In this document: piece after piece, positions 34,870-44,128 of the stretch
Layout: each line of letters starts with the position of its first letter
How positions within the stretch are numbered: the stretch's first letter is position 1
DNA from: Paenibacillus etheri
GTDB lineage: Bacteria; Bacillota; Bacilli; Paenibacillales; Paenibacillaceae
Direction: 5' to 3'
Length of the DNA stretch: 64,000 bases
NCBI RefSeq assembly: GCF_001012825.1
Contig: NZ_LCZJ02000018.1
Coordinates: 186,001-250,000 of the forward strand
Made by a program: the position numbers and the translations under genes
Notes under the pieces: generated by a model
Told to the model about the DNA's origin: nothing
The model's database searches: none
What the model saw: only the letters and a program-made list of their open reading frames with translations

Positions 34870-36204
34870 ATGTTTCTACACGGTACTAGCCGAATTAATG
34901 ATGCTGGGCATCTGGAGATCGGCGGATGTGATGTAACTGAATTGAAAGCGGAATATGGAACCCCGCTATATATATTGGACGAGCAATTGGTTAGACAACG
35001 TTGCCGGGAATATATGGATGCTTTTAAAGCCTCTGGACTTGGGTTCCAAGTAGCTTACGCAAGCAAGGCGTTCTCGGTGATGGCTATGGTACGTTTGGCT
35101 GATGAAGAAGGCTTGTCACTTGATGTTGTATCTGATGGCGAACTTTATACAGCCTTGCAAGCTGGCTTTCCTGCAGAACGCATTCATTTTCATGGCAACA
35201 ATAAGACGTCTGAAGAAATCGAAATGGCGATTGATGCTGGCATCGGCTGCTTTGTAGTCGATAATCTGGTAGAACTTAACCTTTTGCAGTCGATTGCATC
35301 ACGTAAAGAAGTTAAAGTTAACATCTTGTTACGTGTGACACCAGGTGTCGAAGCACATACGCATGAGTACATTACAACAGGTCAGACCGATTCCAAATTC
35401 GGTTTTGATATCGGTAATGGATCCGCCTATGAAGCAGTCAAAGTGGCAGTTAGCAAAGAGAATTTAACGCTGCTTGGCGTGCATTCCCATATTGGTTCTC
35501 AAATTTTTGAAACGGATGGATTCCAGCTTGCTGTTGAACGTGTAGCGAGTTTTGCTCGTAGTGTTAAAGAAGGTTTGGATGTGGACTTCCGTGTAGTAAA
35601 TCTAGGTGGAGGTTTCGGTATTCGTTATGTTGAGGGTGATACCCCGCTACATGTTTCTGAATATGTAACAGCGATTACGGATGCTGTGAAGACTCATTTT
35701 GCTGGGATTTATAGTGCTTTGCCAGAAATTTGGGTGGAGCCGGGTCGCAGCATTGTTGGAGATGCAGGAACTACATTGTACACTGTAGGATCTAATAAGG
35801 ATATCCCTGGCGTGCGTAAGTACGTTGCTGTTGATGGCGGAATGACCGACAATCCACGCCCTGCATTGTATCAGTCTAAATACGAGGCATTGCTTGCTAA
35901 CCGTGCAAACGAAGACGCAACTGAGACTGTATCCATCGCTGGTAAATGCTGCGAGAGTGGAGATATGCTGATCTGGGATGTAGAACTGCCTCAGGCTGAA
36001 AGCGGCGATTTGTTGGCTGTAGCCTGCACAGGCGCTTACAATTACTCCATGGCTAGCAACTACAATCGGCTTCGTCGCCCGGCTTTAGTGTTCGTTCAGA
36101 ACGGACACAGCGATCTTGTAGTGCGTCGTGAAAGCTATAATGATCTTATTGCCAACGATATTGTTCCTGAGCGTATCGCTAAACAAGCCGCTGTTGCTAA
36201 GTAA
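34870..36204 (+). CDS. lysA: Diaminopimelate decarboxylase
   Basis: A 444-residue PLP enzyme that converts meso-diaminopimelate to lysine, the last step of lysine synthesis. The PLP lysine is in AYASKAFSVMAM; other marks are GVHSHIGSQI, LGGGFGIRY, WVEPGRSIVGDAG and the catalytic CCESGD. The ATG at 34870 follows TTGGAGGAC. It lies 126 bases after spoVAF, the same order as in B. subtilis. A TATACT -10-like hexamer at 34809 suggests its own promoter. A GGGTGGAACC stretch in the leader resembles a T-box core but has no stem-I region. Confidence 0.95.
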   Translation: MFLHGTSRINDAGHLEIGGCDVTELKAEYGTPLYILDEQLVRQRCREYMDAFKASGLGFQVAYASKAFSVMAMVRLADEEGLSLDVVSDGELYTALQAGFPAERIHFHGNNKTSEEIEMAIDAGIGCFVVDNLVELNLLQSIASRKEVKVNILLRVTPGVEAHTHEYITTGQTDSKFGFDIGNGSAYEAVKVAVSKENLTLLGVHSHIGSQIFETDGFQLAVERVASFARSVKEGLDVDFRVVNLGGGFGIRYVEGDTPLHVSEYVTAITDAVKTHFAGIYSALPEIWVEPGRSIVGDAGTTLYTVGSNKDIPGVRKYVAVDGGMTDNPRPALYQSKYEALLANRANEDATETVSIAGKCCESGDMLIWDVELPQAESGDLLAVACTGAYNYSMASNYNRLRRPALVFVQNGHSDLVVRRESYNDLIANDIVPERIAKQAAVAK

Positions 36205-36246
36205 CAGTCCTAATGTTAGATAGGGAAAATTGGAATGGTAATAATG

Positions 36247-36280
36247 AGCAAGCAGGAATTACTCCTGCTTGCTTTGCTTT
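36247..36280 (+). terminator. Rho-independent terminator after lysA
   Basis: AGCAAGCAGG pairs perfectly with CCTGCTTGCT, followed by TTGCTTTG. Confidence 0.75.
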
Positions 36281-36349
36281 GTGTGTGGTTTCATAGTAAT
36301 ATAATTGAGGTATTCTAATTTTGTTATTTTTGAAAGGGGTCATTTACAT

Positions 36350-36781
36350 ATGGCAAAGCAAGCGAAAATCACTCTAGAAAATGGCGGCGTAGTGCTGATC
36401 GACTTGTTCGATCAAGATGCACCAAACACTGTAGCTAATTTTGAAAAGCTAGCAAAAGATGGTTTCTACAATGGATTGACATTCCACCGTGTTATCCCTG
36501 GTTTTGTAGCTCAAGGCGGATGTCCTAACGGATCTGGATCTGGTGGTCCAGGATACACAATCAACTGCGAAATCAACCCAAACAAACACGAGCGCGGAAC
36601 ACTTGCTATGGCACATGCGGGTAAGAACACAGGTGGAAGCCAGTTCTACATCTGCTACGCACCGCAACCTCACTTGGATGGAGTTCATACTGTATTCGGT
36701 AAAGTAGTTGAAGGTATGGATCTTGTTGATACTTTTAAAGGATGCGACAAAATGACTTCGGTAGAAATTATCGAAGCTTAA
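36350..36781 (+). CDS. ppiB: Peptidyl-prolyl cis-trans isomerase, cyclophilin type
   Basis: A 143-residue cytoplasmic cyclophilin. The active-site Arg is in [14 protein letters not shown], followed by [19 protein letters not shown] and [12 protein letters not shown]. The ATG at 36350 is used, with GAAAGGGG 8-14 bases upstream; an upstream in-frame extension at 36305 has no ribosome site. It catalyses proline isomerisation during folding. lysA followed by ppiB is also the B. subtilis order. Confidence 0.93.
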   Translation: MAKQAKITLENGGVVLIDLFDQDAPNTVANFEKLAKDGFYNGLTFHRVIPGFVAQGGCPNGSGSGGPGYTINCEINPNKHERGTLAMAHAGKNTGGSQFYICYAPQPHLDGVHTVFGKVVEGMDLVDTFKGCDKMTSVEIIEA

Positions 36782-36795
36782 GAATTTTGAATTTA

Positions 36796-36840
36796 AAAAG
36801 GCTAGTCTCCGGATTTATAGGAGGCTAGCCTTTTTTTTAT
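36796..36840. terminator. Bidirectional terminator between ppiB and the YwaF-like gene
   Basis: AAAAAGGCTAGTCTCC pairs with GGAGGCTAGCCTTTTT and the T-run continues. Confidence 0.85.
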
Positions 36841-36841
36841 T

Positions 36842-37600
36842 TTAATAAGGAATCCGGCGTATTCGTTTACGTCTCGATTTATGCTGCTCTGGCACCCAGA
36901 AGAATACCAAATACATGAGCAGAAACACAATGAAGGCAAACAACTCTTCAACAAGCAGGTAATAAGGATAAGGCCCGAAATAATCCAATACAGAATAAGT
37001 ACTGGGCTTATGAGATAGGAACATGTAGTTAGATCCTAGAATGTAATTAGCGACCCACACACAAGCGGCCACAATGTTTAGTCCAAGCATGGTGAACAAG
37101 AGTGATTTCCAAGTGGGCTTATAGCCCTCAATCCAGGTCATATAAAGAGAAGCGAGAACAATACCTCCATGTGCTATAAAGAACAGTAGAAATCGGAAAT
37201 GAGGGAACGGATAGACCAGATTTGGTGTGAGTAAAGCAATGAATGCTCCACCAATCCCAGCAAAATACAGAAAGGAGTAAAGTGTTCGGCTGCGAGTAAT
37301 CAGCATGATAACGGATAGGAGTAAAGTAATTCCACATAGTTCGAGTGGGAGTGAGCTGTTGGATTGCCATACACCTTGAGAGAGGTACCATATTTGAAGT
37401 CCTGTTTCTGAGAACATCAGAATAATAATCAGCAGCAAACGCACACTTTGCCGAAGCCTCACATCAGTCCGGATTTCGAATCTAAAACAGTAAAACAGTA
37501 TACAAACCAATGTAATGATAGACAGAGCAATCCAATGTGAAGGGGAGAACATAAGGAAATCCTCCGTACGCTGTCGATCAAAATAAGATGAAAGATGCAT
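36842..37600 (-). CDS. TIGR02206-family membrane protein (YwaF-like)
   Basis: A 252-residue membrane protein with about seven helices. The ATG at 37600 is chosen because AAGGAGG lies exactly 7 bases upstream; an ATG at 37621 is before that site. Conserved features of the TIGR02206/YwaF group are the N-terminal FSPSHWIALSIIT, the helix with LPLELCGITLLLS, and HGGIVLASLYMTWIEGYKPT. The function of this family is unknown. Confidence 0.8.
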   Translation of the reverse strand: MHLSSYFDRQRTEDFLMFSPSHWIALSIITLVCILFYCFRFEIRTDVRLRQSVRLLLIIILMFSETGLQIWYLSQGVWQSNSSLPLELCGITLLLSVIMLITRSRTLYSFLYFAGIGGAFIALLTPNLVYPFPHFRFLLFFIAHGGIVLASLYMTWIEGYKPTWKSLLFTMLGLNIVAACVWVANYILGSNYMFLSHKPSTYSVLDYFGPYPYYLLVEELFAFIVFLLMYLVFFWVPEQHKSRRKRIRRIPY

Positions 37601-37878
37601 GAACCAACCTCCTTCGTACATGAAAAGTACTTCAAAAATAACTTTGTAAAATTTTGAGATTTTCTGTTTCTAGACATCTATAAAATGGTTATATATGTAT
37701 AAATTCTGTCAACTAAGCCACAACAGAAAGGCTTTTCATTATTTTAACATAAGATGGGGCGATGGCGCGGAATTACATAAGAAGCATTCGAGCATGAGGA
37801 GTGGCAGAGCTTAAGCTTCAAGAGGGGATGCAAACAGAGAAAAATCAAATTGGAAAAGGAATTGGAGGCTTTAGGGTT

Positions 37879-40800
37879 ATGTTAAAGAAAAGAATAAGTG
37901 TGATGATCGTTATTCTGATGCTTGTCGCGCAATATGCCTATGGCATCGGGTTCGCTCCACAAGTAAAAGCAGCAGCAATCGATCTAGAGCGAAATATCAT
38001 CACCAGTGTCTCAATGGCTGTATATGGTGCAGACGGGCAGACGGTCACGGATAGCGTCTATGAGCAAGATGCTAATGTAACATTAGATTATACGTGGTCA
38101 CTTCCTAAAGCTCATCAGTACAAGCAAGGTGACACCTTTACCTTTCAGCTTCCAGAGCAGTTTCAGCTGTTTAATGATATTAACGGCTCGTTGGTCTCAG
38201 AGGATGGAGATGTAGGAACTTTTGCAGTGGAGCAGCTATCACACCAAGTAAAGATGACCTTTAATGACTACATAGAAACGCATGATGACGTGCGAGGAAC
38301 GCTTCGGATCAATACTAAGTTTGACAAACAAACAATCTCAGGAAGTACTGTTCAGCAAATTTTATTTCCGTTGAGCGGTGGCGTTCAGACGGTTACGGTG
38401 AATTTTAAGCCGAGTGTAGGATCAACCATTGAGAAAAGGGGGATCCCTCAAGGCTTCAATGCAGACCATATTTTGTGGTCTGTTGATGTTAACAAATCAT
38501 TAAAAACTGTTGGTAATGCAGTTGTAACGGACCCTATACCAGCAGGCTTGTCACTTAGTACTCCGGTCACTGTGAGTGTGTATCAACTGAGTATCCGGTT
38601 GGACGGTTCGGTAACGCAGGGTGTACTACTTGATAACAGCAAATATTCTACAGACTTCAATGGGGGATCGTTAATTGTTCGTTTCACCGATCCTGCGATT
38701 TCGAGTGCTTACCGTATTGAATATTCCACGGCTATTACTAACGAGCATCAGCTGAGCTTCACGAATACAGCGACTTTTACAGGTGATGGGCAAGTTCCTG
38801 CTAGTTCCTCTGCTACTGTTCAAGTAGAACGAGGAGGAAGCTTGAACAAGTACTCTAGCGGATATGATTGGAGCAACCAAATCATTTCCTGGGCAATCGA
38901 ATATAACTATAATAAAAAAACGATTCCACAAGGAAATGCTGTAGTAAAGGATTTGTTTAATGATTCTCAAGCGTTAGTAGCCGATTCGATAAAAGTATAC
39001 ACGGTGCAACTGGATTCAGCAGGTACGGCAACTTTAGGCAATCTGTTGACAAAGGATCTTGATTACACTGTAGTTGCGGCGTCAGACGTGAGTAAGTCAG
39101 GGTTCATCTTGCAATTTAAACAAGATGTAACATCCTCTTATCGAATCGAATATAAGACCAAAGCTGTAAAGCGTGTGTTTGAAGATACTATAATCACTAA
39201 TACAGTTACGGACAGTACCTATACTGGAGAAGCTACTCGCTTAATACGGTCAGCCATTTTGTATAAGAACTTATCAGGCGTAGATTATCAGAATAAAACG
39301 GTTGGATGGAAAGTCACATTAAACAGTGATAACTATCCAATGGGTCAGGTTGAGATTACGGAATCGTTCCCATTTGGAGGATTGAAGTTCATTCCAGAAT
39401 CGCTTGTAATTAGAAATTCTAATGGGAATGTATTGAATCCTTCCAAATATAGTTTGGTTTACAATGCTCCTGTTCAGGCTAATAAAGGATTCAAGGTTGT
39501 CTTCGATTCGCAGATTACTGGTCTTTATACGATTAGCTATACAACGGAATTTAATAAGGACTGGATTTGGTCTAATACTGAAAATTTCAATAACAAGGTT
39601 AGGATGGACTGGTTAGACACGTCCGAAATTCCTCGCACAACAGAAGCAGAAGGGCTATTTATTCCAAGAACTGAAGCGAAAAGTAATGGTTTGAAGTTTG
39701 GTTCCTATAATGCTTCAACTAAAGAATTAGCTTGGACATTAGGTGTCAATTATAATAGCAAAACGGTTACAGAGCCAGAAGTCGTGGATATTTTGAAATC
39801 GGATCAAACCCTGGTTCCTGGATCGCTGAAAGTGTACACCATGAATGTTGCTAAGAATGGAGACCCAACGAAGGGTGTTGAAGTGAACAGTAGCAAATAC
39901 ACATACAGTGTTAATGGTAATAATGAGCTGCAGGTCACTTTTACAGACGCTATTCAATCCGCCTATTATATAGAATTTCATACAAGTCTTGAAGGCAAAG
40001 TCATCGGCACTGTTGTTGATAATAAAGCCAATCTCTATGATGGGACAAAAAAGGTATCCAAGGATTTGAACGCTTCCGTAAAGATTCCTTATGGAGACGA
40101 ATATCTCTTGAAAAATGGTGTTCAGAATGGCGGAAAAATCGATTGGAGCATTCAAATTAATCGTAGTCAGTCTACTGTGAAGAATGCGTCAATCAAAGAT
40201 ACTCCTAGCGCTAATCAGATTTTGCTGCAGGATTCATTCCATCTGTATCCTACAATCGTAGCTGAGAGCGGGGATGTAACAAAAAGCGGACCTGAATTGA
40301 TTCAGGGTATCGATTACAGCCTAGACATAAAAACGGATGTAGACGGCAAGCAGTCGTTTGATTTAAGCTTCGCCAAGGAGATTAGTAAACCTTATTTTCT
40401 CGAATATCAATCCCTGATTATGGCGAATACAGGAGACAAAGTTATAAATACTGTTCGTTTCAGTGGCTATAATGTTATTGAAATAAGCAAAGATTCTTCT
40501 AAAGAAATTATCGTCGGTGTCTCGAGTGGATCAGGATCTGGCAGCGGGGTTAGAGGCTCCTTGACGATCAAGAAGCTGGATGCTGAGGATAACTTGAAAA
40601 CGCTGAGGGATGCGACTTTTGCACTTTATCGTCTAAACGGTTCAGACCAGATATTTATTGCCAGCGTAACTACAGATTCCGCTGGTACAGCCACATTCAA
40701 CAAATTATGGCTAGGGAACTACGTATTGATTGAGACAACAGCTCCAAGTGGCTATGTACTTGATTCTACAGAACATCCAGTGTCTATTCATTCTTCGTCA

Positions 40801-41346
40801 ACGAAGCAACTCGTAATTACGAATCAAAAAGCAGTGGAGCCTACGCCTACTGCAACGCCAGAGCCAACTATAGCTCCAACTACACCACCATCAGCATCGT
40901 CGGAACCAACTGCTACTCCATCAATAGAGCCAACAGCTACAACTACCCCAGAATCGACGATAGCACCTACTTCCACACCAACATCAGGAACCCTAGGAGG
41001 CTCGGTGGCACCTACACCTACGAGTTCGATGGTGCCGGGAGTAATCATCAATGATCCAGCAGTACCTGCTGGCCCTGGAAATACGACTGGTCAAGAATCC
41101 ATGACATCAGAAGAGGAAGGAAATCCGGATTTAGTAATTACAGATGAGAATGTTCCGTCGGGAGATGTGGACATTGTTGATGAGGAAGTACCGAAAGGAA
41201 CAGTGAATAACAGCACTTCAAGTGCTTCTCAGCTTCCTAAGACGGGTGAGAGTAGCCCTGCACCGCTCTACATGACAGGTATAGGATTAATAGCCATAGG
41301 CTTTATTCTAAACCGTGTATTTAGACGGAGGGGAAACAGAAGTTAA
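37879..41346 (+). CDS. LPXTG-anchored surface adhesin with collagen-binding-like repeats
   Basis: A 1155-residue cell-surface protein from the ATG at 37879, where GGAGG is 10 bases upstream and a clean signal peptide begins (MLKKRISVMIVILMLVAQYA); a GTG at 37801 would add 26 residues before it. After the signal come about five modules of roughly 140 residues resembling the SdrG/Cna collagen- and fibrinogen-binding fold (each with a strand pair around KDLDYTV and YRIEYKT), then a SpaA/Cna-B domain (TIKKLDAEDNLKTL to VLIETTAPSGY) that may form an internal Lys-Asn bond, a Pro/Thr-rich wall-spanning stretch and the sorting signal LPKTGE (1119-1124) with a hydrophobic tail and RRRGNRS. A sortase links it to the wall; none is encoded nearby. 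Confidence 0.88.
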   Translation: MLKKRISVMIVILMLVAQYAYGIGFAPQVKAAAIDLERNIITSVSMAVYGADGQTVTDSVYEQDANVTLDYTWSLPKAHQYKQGDTFTFQLPEQFQLFNDINGSLVSEDGDVGTFAVEQLSHQVKMTFNDYIETHDDVRGTLRINTKFDKQTISGSTVQQILFPLSGGVQTVTVNFKPSVGSTIEKRGIPQGFNADHILWSVDVNKSLKTVGNAVVTDPIPAGLSLSTPVTVSVYQLSIRLDGSVTQGVLLDNSKYSTDFNGGSLIVRFTDPAISSAYRIEYSTAITNEHQLSFTNTATFTGDGQVPASSSATVQVERGGSLNKYSSGYDWSNQIISWAIEYNYNKKTIPQGNAVVKDLFNDSQALVADSIKVYTVQLDSAGTATLGNLLTKDLDYTVVAASDVSKSGFILQFKQDVTSSYRIEYKTKAVKRVFEDTIITNTVTDSTYTGEATRLIRSAILYKNLSGVDYQNKTVGWKVTLNSDNYPMGQVEITESFPFGGLKFIPESLVIRNSNGNVLNPSKYSLVYNAPVQANKGFKVVFDSQITGLYTISYTTEFNKDWIWSNTENFNNKVRMDWLDTSEIPRTTEAEGLFIPRTEAKSNGLKFGSYNASTKELAWTLGVNYNSKTVTEPEVVDILKSDQTLVPGSLKVYTMNVAKNGDPTKGVEVNSSKYTYSVNGNNELQVTFTDAIQSAYYIEFHTSLEGKVIGTVVDNKANLYDGTKKVSKDLNASVKIPYGDEYLLKNGVQNGGKIDWSIQINRSQSTVKNASIKDTPSANQILLQDSFHLYPTIVAESGDVTKSGPELIQGIDYSLDIKTDVDGKQSFDLSFAKEISKPYFLEYQSLIMANTGDKVINTVRFSGYNVIEISKDSSKEIIVGVSSGSGSGSGVRGSLTIKKLDAEDNLKTLRDATFALYRLNGSDQIFIASVTTDSAGTATFNKLWLGNYVLIETTAPSGYVLDSTEHPVSIHSSSTKQLVITNQKAVEPTPTATPEPTIAPTTPPSASSEPTATPSIEPTATTTPESTIAPTSTPTSGTLGGSVAPTPTSSMVPGVIINDPAVPAGPGNTTGQESMTSEEEGNPDLVITDENVPSGDVDIVDEEVPKGTVNNSTSSASQLPKTGESSPAPLYMTGIGLIAIGFILNRVFRRRGNRS

Positions 41347-41390
41347 AGTCAACTTCGTATTCTCTTGTGATAATCCAAGAAGGAGGAAAG

Positions 41391-41422
41391 AGCATCCGGC
41401 ATAAAATGTCGGGTGCTTTTTA
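41391..41422 (+). terminator. Rho-independent terminator after the LPXTG gene
   Basis: AGCATCCGGCAT pairs with ATGTCGGGTGCT (one G-T pair) and is followed by TTTTT. Confidence 0.8.
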
Positions 41423-41526
41423 CCTGTGGCATATGATTCTATGAATTTAGATTGTAGCGTAGCCATTCACCCTGCTTCTCACAAGAAACGTTCCATCTAA
41501 GCTGTTCTGCAACAAAAGCTATAAAT

Positions 41527-41561
41527 GAAAAAATCCCCACAAGCATCATTCGCTCGCAGGG
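41527..41561 (-). terminator. Terminator overlapping the stop of the histidine kinase gene
   Basis: On the minus strand CCCTGCGAGC pairs with GCTTGTGGGG (three G-T pairs) around the stop codon and runs into TTTTTT. Confidence 0.62.
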
Positions 41562-42649
41562 AAGGAAGTCTCAAATTCAGTTTGTTTGCGTGAGCTTTTG
41601 GCTGAAATCATTCCACCGTGGAGCTCTGTGATGCTCTTTGCAATCGCGAGTCCTAAGCCGCTCCCGCCAGTCTCTCGAGAACGTGATTTATCTACGCGAT
41701 AAAATCGCTTGAATAAGTGGGGGAGGTCCGTGGCAGGGATTGGGTTTCCGTAATTCGTGCATGTAGCAATTACTCTATCGTCTGTTCTATAAACTGAAAT
41801 ATCTAGAATTTTACCTTCTTTACCGTATCTAACCGCATTGGTAAATAGGTTCTCGTATAATCGTACTAATTCGTCCGCATCGCCATGGATAATCAAAGGG
41901 TCCTTATCCGTATGAATACGGTAGCTCATATCTGCTTGCTTCAGTACGGGAGCGAATTCCTCGACAAGCTGTTCGAGCAGCTTTCCGAGATCTACTGGTT
42001 TTAAATTAAGAGGGAGCCCGCTGCTGCTAACGCGTGTATATTCGAATAAATCGTCGATTAACTTTTTAAGAGCCAGGGATTTCTCATAGGCGATATTCAC
42101 ATAATAACGCAGTTCGACCTCGTTCTTATAACGATCGTTCTCCACATACTCCAGAAATCCGAGTACAGAAGTGAGAGGGGTTCGGAGATCATGGGAGACA
42201 TCTGTGATTAGGTCGTTTTTTGCTTTCGCTGCTGCTCGTTCTTCTTCTATAGCGGATTTTAGCTTGCCAGCCATGAGGTTCATATTTTCGGCGAGTTTAC
42301 CGAGTTCATCCGTACCTGTTACCGGTACCTTGAAAGATAAGTTGCCGTCTGCAATCGCTTGAACCCCGCTTGAAATGTTATGAAGATTGCTTGTTGTATT
42401 TCTGGATAGCTTCAGAATGAAAAAAATAAACAAAGGGATCCCCATAAGAATCACTATAGGCGTAGACCCGATGTTATTGATCACCCAGCGGAGGAGTTTA
42501 ACGCCCCAGAAGGAACGAGAAGGATTGAGCCATATTAAAAGGGATGTTCCATAATAGCCGACCAATAAAATTGCTGCTGTAAGTGCTAGACTTGTTAAGC
42601 TGAAGCCGACTATTTTCCAAGATAGGGTATCGAATCGTTTAAAGTTCAA
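41546..42649 (-). CDS. Sensor histidine kinase, orphaned by loss of its response regulator
   Basis: A 367-residue kinase: two membrane helices (about 14-36 and 62-82) with a short outer loop, a HAMP domain (about 85-138), a HisKA domain with the phospho-acceptor His in DVSHDLRTPLTSVLG and a HATPase with N box ENLFTNAVRYG and GSGLGLAIAKSI. The TTG start at 42649 is 9 bases after AGGAGG. It resembles VanS/CssS-like OmpR-type sensors. The gene immediately upstream is a deleted remnant of the expected OmpR-family regulator, so the kinase either is non-functional or works with an unlinked partner. The small sensor loop suggests intramembrane sensing. Confidence 0.88.
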   Translation of the reverse strand: MNFKRFDTLSWKIVGFSLTSLALTAAILLVGYYGTSLLIWLNPSRSFWGVKLLRWVINNIGSTPIVILMGIPLFIFFILKLSRNTTSNLHNISSGVQAIADGNLSFKVPVTGTDELGKLAENMNLMAGKLKSAIEEERAAAKAKNDLITDVSHDLRTPLTSVLGFLEYVENDRYKNEVELRYYVNIAYEKSLALKKLIDDLFEYTRVSSSGLPLNLKPVDLGKLLEQLVEEFAPVLKQADMSYRIHTDKDPLIIHGDADELVRLYENLFTNAVRYGKEGKILDISVYRTDDRVIATCTNYGNPIPATDLPHLFKRFYRVDKSRSRETGGSGLGLAIAKSITELHGGMISAKSSRKQTEFETSFPASE

Positions 42650-42793
42650 TTAGAAGAACCTCCTATTTTCCAGTTTGTAGCCAACGCCCCATACCGTCTT
42701 TAAATATTCCATACTTTGGCATAGATTTGTTCCATACTTAGTACTTGTCCCTTGTTTCGGGCGAGCAACTCCGAGCAATGTTGCGTTGTGCAT
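42650..42793 (-). pseudogene. OmpR-family response regulator remnant
   Basis: Two frames carry the C-terminal winged-helix end of an OmpR-type regulator: one reads ELLARNKGQVLSMEQIYAKV then WNI and a stop; the other reads KTVWGVGYKLENRRFF and ends at the normal stop, overlapping the kinase start by the usual TAATTG junction. The linking recognition-helix segment (about 25-30 residues), and the whole receiver domain upstream, are deleted. A short 47-codon frame from the ATG at 42793 remains open but contains only the final strand of the domain. Confidence 0.72.
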
Positions 42794-42940
42794 GATTCAA
42801 CGTCCTTTCTGGCATGTAAAGCAATTGTACTACAAGAAGTATTGATTGTTGGAGGAAGTCGTCGGTATAGCATGCGCCTTGAAAATGGGGTTTATTGGAA
42901 AAGAAAAGTAAAGGTAAACTTAATAGTTTCTTAACAAGCC

Positions 42941-42970
42941 TTAAGATTTGGGAAGCGGCTATGCTATAAT
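42941..42970 (+). promoter_or_regulatory. Extended -10 promoter for mscL
   Basis: TATGCTATAAT (TATAAT at 42965-42970, with the TGn extension) and a TTAAGA -35-like hexamer at 42941, spaced 18 bases apart, sit 37 bases before the mscL start. Confidence 0.6.
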
Positions 42971-43006
42971 AATTTCAAATTCAATAGGTTGGAGGAGAAT
43001 TGGAAG

Positions 43007-43411
43007 ATGTGGAAAGAGTTTAAAGCTTTTGCCCTGAAAGGAAATGTACTAGATTTAGCCATTGCTGTCGTTATCGGAGCAGCTTTTGGTAAGATAGTGA
43101 CTTCATTAGTATCTGACATCATTATGCCAATTGTTGGCTTGATAACAGGTGGTATAGATCTGAAGGATCGGGCTCTAAGTGTCATGGTTATGCATAATGA
43201 ACTACTTATCCCTTATGGGCAATTTTTGCAGGCGGTAGTTGATTTCTTTATTATTTCCTTCTCAATCTTTATGGTGATTAAACTGGCTAATAAATTCCAG
43301 CGCAAAGAAGCCGTTAAAGTTGAAGTGGTGGAGACGCCAGTACCCGCAGAAGATATTGTGTTGCTAACGGAAATTCGTGATTTGTTGAAACAACAAGAAC
43401 GTGGATTGTAA
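43007..43411 (+). CDS. mscL: Large-conductance mechanosensitive channel
   Basis: A 134-residue channel subunit. The ATG at 43007 follows GGAGGAGA. Helix 1 contains the conserved pore-lining stretch GNVLDLAIAVVIGAAFGKIV; helix 2 (about 71-92) is followed by a charged cytoplasmic helix ending LLTEIRDLLKQQ. MscL forms a pentamer that opens under membrane tension to release solutes during hypo-osmotic shock. Size and motifs are normal. Confidence 0.95.
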   Translation: MWKEFKAFALKGNVLDLAIAVVIGAAFGKIVTSLVSDIIMPIVGLITGGIDLKDRALSVMVMHNELLIPYGQFLQAVVDFFIISFSIFMVIKLANKFQRKEAVKVEVVETPVPAEDIVLLTEIRDLLKQQERGL

Positions 43412-43419
43412 TAGAAAAA

Positions 43420-43478
43420 AGAAAACTAAGAAGCGCCTGGAGATTCAATCCTGGCGCTTCTTAGTTTTCTTCTTTTTA
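43420..43478 (+). terminator. Rho-independent terminator after mscL
   Basis: AAGAAAACTAAGAAGCGCC pairs with GGCGCTTCTTAGTTTTCTT and is followed by CTTTTT: an almost perfect 19-base stem. Confidence 0.88.
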
Positions 43479-43740
43479 CGTAATGTATGGAATGGGCTAT
43501 AACTGTACATTTGCAGGCTTTCTATAGCCCAACGAAAGGGATAGATGTATAAGAGAGAGAGCCGAATCCTCATGAAAATTTGTTAATATAAAACCATGTC
43601 ATTTCTTCTTGTAATCACCATACCTCTTAGAATCAAGTTACAAATTTTAAGTAAATATATAAAACGCACTTGCATTTCGAAGGTGTAAGTGATAATTTTG
43701 TAAGTAAGGAAAACTTGAACCTCAATTAAATAAAGGATCA

Positions 43741-43912
43741 ATCCTTCAGGGCAGGGTGTAATTCCCTACCGGCGGTGATGCTGTTGTAGAGTGCTTATTT
43801 ATTAAGTTTATCTACCACACTTAGTCCGCTACCCGGCTCGCGTTGTTGACGCGAACGGTGGACCCGGTGAAATTCCGGGACCGACAGTATAGTCTGGATG
43901 GAAGAAGGAGAG
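43741..43912 (+). promoter_or_regulatory. FMN riboswitch (RFN element) of the riboflavin operon
   Basis: RFN blocks appear in order: CAGGGCAGGGTGTAATTCCC, TACCGGCGGTGATG, GTCCGCTACCCGGC, a variable hairpin, GACCCGGTGAAATTCCGGG, ACCGACAGTATAGTCTGG and ATGGAAGAAGGAGAG. The expected AGCCCGCGA block is altered to AGTCCGCTAC. It precedes ribD by about 200 bases. Confidence 0.94.
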
Positions 43913-44043
43913 GTTAACCGCTTGTCTGTAATAGACAGGTGGACTGCAGTGTTTTCATTTATTATGTGCGATATTTCACAATTACCGTCGTTTGACGGTT
44001 ATTTACGCACACTTTTATTTGGACTGCCGATAAACTCTCGCAT

Positions 44044-44088
44044 AACCCATCTTACTCCTCCTGGAGAATGAGATGGGTTTTTCTGTTT
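44044..44088 (+). terminator. Regulated terminator of the rib operon leader
   Basis: AACCCATCT pairs with GAGATGGGTT (plus inner ACTCC/GGAG) and runs into TTTTTCTG, 41 bases before ribD. Together with the RFN aptamer it forms the FMN-controlled expression platform. Confidence 0.85.
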
Positions 44089-44128
44089 TTATGCATCAGA
44101 TAGACAGTAAGTGGATAGGAGGAACGAG

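Noticed and set aside
37601-37878. Riboswitch in the leader of the LPXTG gene
   Set aside because: The AT-rich 278 bases contain no conserved block of c-di-GMP or other riboswitch families; only a possible sigma-A-like hexamer pair (TAGACA/TATGTA) is seen.
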